A stretch of 10,306 nt of DNA from Streptomyces lilacinus (GTDB lineage Bacteria > Actinomycetota > Actinomycetes > Streptomycetales > Streptomycetaceae): positions 14,939-25,244 of the forward strand of contig KL569419.1 of the NCBI GenBank assembly GCA_000715685.1, written 5' to 3'. Both the position numbers and the translations under genes were made by a program. Numbering within the stretch: position 1 is the first letter of the stretch; the number at the start of each line of letters is the position of its first letter. The notes under the pieces are model-generated. The model worked only from the letters and a program-made list of their open reading frames with translations. It made no database searches and was not told the DNA's origin. Below, in pieces: positions 6,198-10,306 of the stretch.

Positions 6198-6497
6198 GAA
6201 GGTTCTTCAGCGCGAACCCGAGGGTGCGGTGCCCGGATTCTGGCGGATGGCCCCGTCGGTTCGGCGTCAACTCGCGGGGTGATGGAGACCTTTGAATCTC
6301 CTCACCCTGTGCTGAGGATGACCCCGGAGTTGCTCGCCTTGATTCCTCAGGCGTGCAAGTGCTGATCTGCGGGTGGATGCCGAACTTGAGGGCTGGCTCT
6401 TTGTCAGGTGGCTGGATGGGTACGAGGGCTGGGACGGGGCGGTCTGGAGTGGGTGAGGCCTCTCCCCTGGCCGGGAATAGGTGGTGTGGGAGCGGGT
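6198..6497. other. Intergenic stretch between the IS30 element and the SnoaL-like gene
   Basis: 300 bases without a supported gene. A plus frame reading VMETFESPHPVLRMTPELL and a minus frame containing HRTLGFALKNLRR remain open, but neither has a start with a ribosome site or a recognisable family. The minus reading runs straight into the insertion sequence and might belong to the gene it interrupted. The one structured element is the hairpin at 6276-6308. Confidence 0.5.
6276..6308. terminator. Hairpin downstream of the SDR/SnoaL operon
   Basis: GGTGA-T-GGAGA (6278-6288) pairs with TCTCC-TCACC (6297-6306) around the loop CCTTTGAA. One T is bulged; the stem can be extended by G6277-C6307 and a G-T pair. 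It lies about 190 bases beyond the stop of the minus-strand SnoaL-like gene, so it could terminate that transcript or protect against transcription from the IS side. There is no T-run on either side. Confidence 0.4.
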
Positions 6498-6857
6498 TCA
6501 GGGTTCGATGGCGAGGTGTTCGATGAGGTCGTCGCGCAGCGTGAACCGATAGCGGAGATCGATGGTGCCGCCGGGGAAGTCGCCTTCGAGGTGGTGTGTG
6601 GCGATGTAGTGGGCTGTGTCGGTCTGCTGGGTGTTCGTGAGGTGGATGGTGTAGGTGAATTCGTTGGCGGATCGGTCCAGCCACTGCTCGATCGCGGCGC
6701 TTCCCTGGTAGGTGTTGCCGTCGTCGATCACTGTGGCGTCGTCGGTGAACGTCGTGACCGCGGTGGCGGTGTCGTGGGCGCGGTGTGCTGTGAGGTAGCG
6801 GGTGATCACCTCGGGCAGGTCGTCCGGAGTGATGGTCCGGGGCTGGTTGTCGTGCAT
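6498..6857 (-). CDS. SnoaL/NTF2-like small protein
   Basis: Complete small cytosolic protein of 119 residues with the cone-shaped SnoaL/NTF2 fold expected from its pattern: helix PEVITRYLTAHRAHDTATAV (about 15-34), FTDDATVIDDGNTYQGSAAI (37-56, the loop and strand typical of the family), EQWLDRSANEFTYTIHL, HHLEGDFPGGTIDLRYRFTL and the short C-terminal LIEHLAIEP. Family members act as isomerases, cyclases, dehydratases or mere ligand binders; nothing here fixes the activity. ATG at 6857 is preceded by CAGGAGCGTC, a good ribosome site. It begins 25 bases after the stop of the SDR gene in the same direction, so the two are almost certainly cotranscribed and controlled by the HxlR regulator next door. 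Confidence 0.9.
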   Translation of the reverse strand: MHDNQPRTITPDDLPEVITRYLTAHRAHDTATAVTTFTDDATVIDDGNTYQGSAAIEQWLDRSANEFTYTIHLTNTQQTDTAHYIATHHLEGDFPGGTIDLRYRFTLRDDLIEHLAIEP

Positions 6858-6882
6858 GACGCTCCTGATGGTGGTGGCGGGT

Positions 6883-7668
6883 TCAGACGGTGGGGGTGGT
6901 GCCGCCGTCGATGACGTGTTCGGCGCCGACGATGGCCGAGGCGCGGTCGGAAGCGAGGAAGGCGACGAGCTCGGCAACTTCCTCGGGCCGGTTGGGACGG
7001 CCGAGCGGGATGCCTCCCAGGGAGTCCATGAGCCGGCCCAGCGCCGCTTCCTGGGTGATATCGGCGTCGTGGGCGATCCGGGCGACGAGGTTGTCGGCGG
7101 CCGAGGTCTGGACGAAGCCGGGCGAGACGGTGTTGACGCGGACACCGTGGGGGGCGACCTCGTTGGCCAGTCCTTTGCTGTAGGTCGTCAGGGCGGCTTT
7201 GGCGGCGGCGTAGGCCAGGGTGCCGTTCCACAGCGGCATGCGGCGCTGGATCGAGGTGACGTGCACGACCGCGCCCTTGCCCGTGGCGATCATGTGCGGG
7301 AGGAGTGCGCGGTCCAGGCGGACGGCGGCCAGCAGGTTCGTGTTCAGCTCCCTTGCCCAGTCGTCCTCGCCGAGCGCGGCGAATCCGCCTGCCGGTGCCT
7401 CGGAGCCGCCGAGGGTGTTGACCAGGATGTCGACGCCTCCCACGCGGGCGTCCACCTCGGAGGCGACGTGGGCGGCGCCTCCTGCGGTGGACAGGTCGGC
7501 GGCGATGAACGTCTTCTCCTCGACGTCGTCGGGGCGGCTGCGGGCGGTGACCAGCACGGTCGCACCGGCCTGGGCCAGGCGTCGGGCGATCGCGGCTCCG
7601 GTGCCCTTGGTGCCGCCGGTGACCAGAGCGCGTCGGCCTTCGAGGGATTCGCTGATGGATGTGGTCAC
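6883..7668 (-). CDS. SDR-family NAD(P)-dependent oxidoreductase
   Basis: Complete classical short-chain dehydrogenase/reductase of 261 residues. The Rossmann signature TGGTKGTG is at 17-24, AADL at 57-60, NTLGG (a variant of NNAG) at 84-88, the catalytic Ser139 in HVTSI, Tyr153 and Lys157 in YAAAK, then PGFVQT (183-188) and a C-terminal [14 protein letters not shown] typical of enoyl/3-oxoacyl-reductase-like members. The residues TARSRPDD after the second strand, with basic Arg43 and Arg45, favour NADPH. It starts at GTG with GGAG six bases upstream. First gene of a two-gene unit with the SnoaL-like protein and divergent from an HxlR regulator, the common arrangement for oxidoreductases induced by electrophiles or quinones. 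Substrate unknown. Confidence 0.95.
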   Translation of the reverse strand: MTTSISESLEGRRALVTGGTKGTGAAIARRLAQAGATVLVTARSRPDDVEEKTFIAADLSTAGGAAHVASEVDARVGGVDILVNTLGGSEAPAGGFAALGEDDWARELNTNLLAAVRLDRALLPHMIATGKGAVVHVTSIQRRMPLWNGTLAYAAAKAALTTYSKGLANEVAPHGVRVNTVSPGFVQTSAADNLVARIAHDADITQEAALGRLMDSLGGIPLGRPNRPEEVAELVAFLASDRASAIVGAEHVIDGGTTPTV

Positions 7669-7720
7669 GGTGTGCTCCGCTCCCGGGCGCGGATATACGA
7701 GGCGCCGCTCCCGTCTCAGC

Positions 7721-7755
7721 TGCTAAAGTAGAAGCTACTAACTTCGACTTTAGCA
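7721..7755. promoter_or_regulatory. Shared operator/promoter of the HxlR-SDR divergon
   Basis: A 35-base imperfect palindrome with perfect 9-base arms TGCTAAAGT (7721-7729) and ACTTTAGCA (7747-7755), plus inner GAAG (7731-7734) pairing with CTTC (7742-7745). Only four mirrored positions (two pairs) and the centre fail to match. A nested inverted repeat AGTAG-AAG-CTACT (7728-7740) lies inside it. It is an A/T-rich island in G/C-rich DNA, 53 bases from the SDR start and 21 from the chosen HxlR start, so it probably overlaps both core promoters. It is the expected binding site of the adjacent HxlR dimer (inference). Confidence 0.8.
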
Positions 7756-7776
7756 GTAACTGAGGGGATGGTCGGC

Positions 7777-8346
7777 GTGGCGAGCCGGATCAGGCTGGAG
7801 GACCGGGAGTGCCCGCTGTCCACGACGGTGGAACACGTCGGCGAGTGGTGGACACTGCTGATCCTCCACGACGCCTTCGACGGCTACACCCGTTTCGACC
7901 AGTTCCAGGAGAGCCTGGGCATCTCCTCCAGCATGCTCACCACCCGGCTGAAGGCCCTGGTCGCGGATGGTCTGCTGGAGCGTCGGCCGTACCAGACCAG
8001 CCCCGTCAGGCACGAGTACGTCCTGACCGAACTCGGGCGCTCCCTGCGCCCGGTGATCGTCGCCCTGGCCGCGTGGGGCAACTCCCGCCTCACGCCGACG
8101 GAACGGAGTATGATCCTCGTCGACGCGCACAGCGGCGAGGAAGTCGAGCCCGTGGTCGTCGACGCCAAAACCGGCCGCCGACTCGACGACAGCGCCGCCT
8201 ACGTCTTCACCGCGGGCCCCGCAGCAAGCGACGCGATGCGCAGCCGCTACGCGGCACGGCCGGCCATTCCCGCGGAAGAGGCGAAAGCAGGCCCGGAAGG
8301 GTCTCGTACAGCCTTGAGCGGGGCCGCGAGCACGGGCTGCACCTGA
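7777..8346 (+). CDS. HxlR-family winged-helix transcriptional regulator
   Basis: Dimeric DNA-binding regulator of 189 residues, longer than the usual 110-160. It begins ASRIRLEDRECPLSTTVEHV with the conserved N-terminal Cys12 before PL, then EWWTLLILHDAFDGYTRFDQ, the recognition-helix region LGISSSMLTTRLKALVADGL, the wing ERRPYQTSPVRHEYVLTELG and LRPVIVALAAWG. After that comes an extra C-terminal part (roughly 105-189) with EEVEPVVVDAKTGRRL, seen in many actinobacterial HxlR proteins, and a loose Ala/Gly-rich end. GTG at 7777 is preferred because GAGGGG (7762-7767) is nine bases upstream; the in-frame ATG at 7768 touches that sequence and would add three residues. In Bacillus YodB, HypR and Corynebacterium QorR the same N-terminal cysteine senses quinones or disulfide stress and controls a neighbouring oxidoreductase, so a redox-switched repressor of the divergent SDR operon and itself is the likely role. 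Confidence 0.92.
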   Translation: MASRIRLEDRECPLSTTVEHVGEWWTLLILHDAFDGYTRFDQFQESLGISSSMLTTRLKALVADGLLERRPYQTSPVRHEYVLTELGRSLRPVIVALAAWGNSRLTPTERSMILVDAHSGEEVEPVVVDAKTGRRLDDSAAYVFTAGPAASDAMRSRYAARPAIPAEEAKAGPEGSRTALSGAASTGCT

Positions 8347-8360
8347 CCAGCCTCGCGGCA

Positions 8361-8375
8361 CCGGCTTGTCGCCGG
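8361..8375 (+). terminator. Weak hairpin after the HxlR gene
   Basis: CCGGC (8361-8365) TTGTC GCCGG (8371-8375), a 5-bp GC stem 14 bases after the HxlR stop. It is short, without a T-run, and could be chance in such GC-rich DNA. Confidence 0.25.
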
Positions 8376-8459
8376 CGTGATACCTGCCAGCCCTCCCCAG
8401 TCGTTGAGAACTGGATCAAGTGAGGCGAAGGCAACACCAGTCGTTTCCCAGAATCCCCA

Positions 8460-9113
8460 TCAGGGGTCGGTCTCGGCAGCCTGCTCCAGCAGAGCTCGTG
8501 CGGACTCCGCGTAGCGCATGGCCGTCTTCTCGTGAAGCCCGAACACCTCAGCGAGGTGGAGGGGGTCAGGGCCCTGGGCCATGGCCTCTTCGAGTTGCCG
8601 ATCGACGCGGAGCCGCTCCAAAGTCGCCTCCTGGCACGTGGCCAGCTCACCACCCCAGCCGGCGAAGAGCGTTCCGACCTCTGGCTCACTCGGCGGGATC
8701 CGCAACTGGGCGTCCTTCGTGCCGCGCGGCCGGTTCATCTCGTCGATCGGGCACTCGATGACCCGGCCGGTCATCCTGTGCAGCTCGACCTTGTGCCGCA
8801 GCTCCAGGAACATGAAGTACGTGGTCAGCGCCTGTGATCGGGCCAGCCGGGTGCCGCTCGGCGAGCCACGCAGCACCTTCCCGAAGTACGCGTCGGCGTC
8901 GGCCGGCTCCATGTCCCACAGCGGTCGCCCGAACCAGGACCTGATCTGGTCCAGATGCCCGACATCCCCGCGGATCGTGCCGTCAGCCAGTCCTGCCGAG
9001 GCGCGTGCGAGGACGCACCCGGATAGCGCGTCGGTCTCGAACTGCTTGAGTTCCTCCGCCGACGCGGGCGCTGCCTTCACCGTGCCGGCAGGCGCCGACT
9101 TCGGCGGGATCAA
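8460..9113 (-). CDS. Tyrosine-integrase fragment lacking the catalytic domain, with a foreign tail
   Basis: 217-residue open frame. Residues up to about 160 resemble the N-terminal core-binding part of an actinobacterial tyrosine recombinase: FETDALSGCVLARASAGLAD, RSWFGRPLWDMEPADADAYF, GSPSGTRLARSQALTTYFMF, ECPIDEMNRPRGTKDAQLRI and GTLFAGWGGELATC. In full-length relatives I remember, this leads on to the catalytic domain with its R...HxxR...Y residues. Here, at about 8633, it switches to QEATLERLRVDRQLEEAMAQ, then DPLHLAEVFGLHEKTAMRYA and a stop: a helix-turn-helix-like tail that looks like the end of another protein. The product cannot recombine DNA and is probably a relic of a deletion fusing two genes; a residual DNA-binding role cannot be excluded. 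The start is uncertain: TTG at 9113 (chosen, giving IPPKSAPAG) or GTG at 9080; neither has a good ribosome site. Confidence 0.7.
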   Translation of the reverse strand: MIPPKSAPAGTVKAAPASAEELKQFETDALSGCVLARASAGLADGTIRGDVGHLDQIRSWFGRPLWDMEPADADAYFGKVLRGSPSGTRLARSQALTTYFMFLELRHKVELHRMTGRVIECPIDEMNRPRGTKDAQLRIPPSEPEVGTLFAGWGGELATCQEATLERLRVDRQLEEAMAQGPDPLHLAEVFGLHEKTAMRYAESARALLEQAAETDP

Positions 9114-9195
9114 GGCTCTGCTGGAGCGGGGGCAGGCGGAGGGGTGGTGGCATTACGAGGTCGACTGTGGCACCGACGAGTGGTGGAATGCCTGA
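9073..9195 (+). pseudogene. 3' stub of a DUF4265-like gene
   Basis: The plus strand encodes AFTVPAGADFGGIKALLERG, then QAEGWWHYEVDCGTDEWWNA and TGA. The pattern V/DVP-x-A-D-x(2)-x-IKALLERGxAEGxWxYE is how I remember the C-terminal end of DUF4265 proteins, small bacterial proteins of unknown function. Upstream of about 9073 the frame turns into the antisense of the integrase fragment and no longer looks like this family, so roughly the first two thirds of the gene are missing. The stub overlaps the first codons of the minus-strand integrase frame (to 9113), suggesting that a recombination joint lies near 9073-9113. Confidence 0.5.
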
Positions 9196-9280
9196 TCCTG
9201 CGGGACCTTTTCGCCGCCGGACTTGGCCACTGCGGCCTCGAACTGAGTCGCTCACCTGGGCATACACCCGACGTTGAGGC

Positions 9281-9336
9281 GGCCTTCGTCTGATCATGTG
9301 CTCCGACCAAGGACGCACGTGCCCATGACGAAGGCC
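9281..9336 (+). promoter_or_regulatory. Hairpin enclosing the RBS and start of the transposase
   Basis: GGCCTTCGTC (9281-9290) pairs perfectly with GACGAAGGCC (9327-9336). Inside, T9291/G9292 can pair with C9324/A9325, and C-ATGTGC (9295-9301) with GCACGT-G (9315-9321, one G-T pair). At the tip TCC (9302-9304) can pair with GGA (9311-9313), part of the Shine-Dalgarno AAGGA. In RNA that enters from outside, both the ribosome site and the GTG/ATG starts would be buried; a transcript starting inside 9281-9305 would lack the 5' arm. This resembles the translation guards known for IS10 and IS50. Confidence 0.5.
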
Positions 9337-10287
9337 GTGAGGGTGAATCTGCTGCCTGATGCTGTTCAAGGCGAAGTGTTCGCGGTGGCGTCCCGCTTCC
9401 GGGAGGACCTGTTCGACTGTCTGATCCCGCGCGGAGACGAGCTGTTCGAGCTTGTGGACGCGTTGCTGTGTGCGGGCGGGCGGGTGACGGCGCCGGTGGA
9501 CCTGACGCTGGTGGCCGAGCACCGGCGCGGGCACGGCGCCATGTACGACGCGTTGAACCGCGGGAGCGTCGATGTGCCGCGGCTGCGGCAGGTGCTGGCT
9601 GGCCTGCCCATGCCACAGGCCGCCGACGGGCGCCTGGTCCTGGCGGTGGACATCAGCCACTGGCTCCGCCCCGACGCGCCGACCAGCGCGGAGCGTCTGT
9701 TCTGCCATGTCTACGGCCGCAACGGCCGCTCCTCGGACCAGTTCATACCCGGCTGGCCGTACTCGTTCGTCGCCGCCCTGGAATCGGGCCGGACGTCCTG
9801 GTGCCAGCTCCTGGACGCCGTGCGCCTGGGACCGGCCGACGACGTCGCCGAGGTCACTGCCCTCCAGGTCCGCCGAGTGGTCGTGGACCTGATCGAGATG
9901 GGCCGGTGGCACTTCGGCGACCGTACATCCTCGTCGTCTTCGACGCCGGCTACGACGCCCCGCGCATGGCCCACCTCCTGCGCGGGCTGCCGGTTGAAGT
10001 TCTCGGGCGGATGCGCGGGGACCGTGTGATGCGCAAGCCGGTCCCGGTCCCGTGGATCTCCCCGTCCCAGGGCGGACAACCGCCCAAGCACGGCAAGGAG
10101 TTCCGCTTCGCCAAGCCGGACACCTGGGGCGATCCCGCCATGACCACGGCCCAGGCCACCGACCGGTACAGCACCGCACGCGCGATGGCCTGGGACCGTA
10201 TCCATCCCCGTCTGACCACCCGTTCCGCTTGGATCGACCACACCGGCGAACTGCCCATCATCGAGGGCACGCTGATCCGTCTGAAGG
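9319..10287 (+). pseudogene. DDE transposase (NF041680-like), frameshifted and truncated
   Basis: Transposase in two plus frames. The first (GTG 9319 with AAGGA five bases upstream, or ATG 9325) reads MTKAVRVNLLPDAVQGEVFA, LTLVAEHRRGHGAMYDALNR, DGRLVLAVDISHWLRPDAPT (first catalytic Asp near residue 109 from the ATG), LFCHVYGRNGRSSDQFIPGW and PYSFVAALESGRTSW, up to GRWHFGD at 9921. The second begins at 9924: YILVVFDAGYDAPRMAHLLR (second Asp), VEVLGRMRGDRVMRKPVPVP, PPKHGKEFRFAKPDTWGDP and SAWIDHTGELPIIEGTLIRL, ending at the adapter before the third acidic residue. Inserting one C at 9921-9922 gives GDPYILVVFDAGYD, the natural junction, so this is a one-base deletion. Frame one stops at 10029 after a nonsense tail rich in Ser and Pro. 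Confidence 0.88.
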
Positions 10288-10306
10288 CTGTCTCTTATAC
10301 ACATCT
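10288..10306 (+). other. Nextera/Tn5 mosaic-end adapter at the contig end
   Basis: CTGTCTCTTATACACATCT, all 19 bases of the Nextera transposon mosaic end, terminates the window. It is untrimmed read-through adapter, not genome. Reading it as coding on the minus strand gives MCIRDS, a familiar artefact peptide; any minus-strand gene starting at about 10304 should be discarded. Confidence 0.98.

Larger units (their letters stand above)
9281..10287 (+). mobile_element. Partial insertion sequence (NF041680/DDE type), right end missing
   Basis: Left part of an insertion sequence defined by its transposase gene. The left boundary lies somewhere between the DUF4265 stop (9195) and the inverted repeat at 9281; without the other end the terminal repeat cannot be recognised. 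The right side is lost at the adapter at 10288, as expected where a multi-copy element breaks a short-read assembly. Confidence 0.5.

Noticed and set aside
6879..7145. Minus-strand frame extending the SnoaL-like gene upstream to 7145
   Set aside because: The extension is in the wrong frame over the SDR gene and gives Ser/Pro-rich nonsense; the ATG at 6857 has its own good ribosome site.
8397..8445. Direct repeat CCAGTCGTT at 8397-8405 and 8437-8445, considered as an att-like core
   Set aside because: Nine bases only, one pair, 40 bases apart, and no functional integrase nearby; chance is sufficient.
8983..10179. Long minus-strand open frame of 398 codons
   Set aside because: It is antisense to the DUF4265 stub and the transposase; Arg/Pro/Gln-rich product with no domain, typical of shadow frames.
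9711..10304. Minus-strand frame beginning MCIRDS
   Set aside because: The first residues are translated adapter and the rest mirrors the transposase.
1..10306. CRISPR arrays, tRNA or rRNA genes, and anti-phage defence cassettes
   Set aside because: No regularly spaced repeats, no cloverleaf-like sequence with conserved loop bases, and no defence-type protein motifs were seen on either strand.

Overview
The window reads as high-GC Streptomyces-type chromosomal DNA: strong G/C bias at third codon positions, frequent GTG starts, and families typical of Streptomycetaceae. It appears to be a draft-assembly contig rather than clean genome. It ends in a complete 19-base Nextera (hyperactive Tn5) mosaic end at 10288-10306, and 16 bases of the same adapter sit inside it at 4761-4776. 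Bases 1-4760 and 4777-10287 should therefore not be assumed to be neighbours in the real genome.

Left block (1-4760): a 5' fragment of an F420-dependent luciferase-like oxidoreductase (minus, cut by the window start); a complete DUF475/TerC-type membrane protein (minus, 652-1800); a gene-poor 0.68-kb stretch with one short ORF behind a good ribosome binding site; a YgeA-like amino-acid racemase (plus, 2480-3208); a strong hairpin terminator shared by two convergent genes; and an MpaB/DUF2236 haem-oxygenase-family protein (minus, 3298-4452). Upstream of the last gene lie three inverted repeats built from TCACC/GGTGA half-sites, then the last codons of another minus-strand gene that is cut off exactly at the internal adapter.

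Right block (4777-10287): mobile-element debris around one intact regulatory module. A complete IS30-family insertion sequence (4964-6197, 28-bp imperfect terminal repeats) carries a transposase split by one extra base. Next comes a redox-type module: an HxlR regulator (plus) divergent from an SDR oxidoreductase and a SnoaL/NTF2-like protein (minus, probable operon), with a 35-bp near-perfect palindrome between them that probably serves as a shared operator. Then follow a tyrosine-integrase fragment without its catalytic domain, joined to a foreign C-terminal tail; the 3' stub of a DUF4265-like gene; and the first two thirds of another transposase (NF041680/DDE type), frameshifted once and cut off by the adapter.

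I see no convincing undescribed defence or biosynthetic system. The most useful observations are the two adapter scars, the HxlR operator, the dyad cluster upstream of the MpaB gene, the hybrid integrase, and a hairpin that encloses the ribosome binding site and start of the second transposase.
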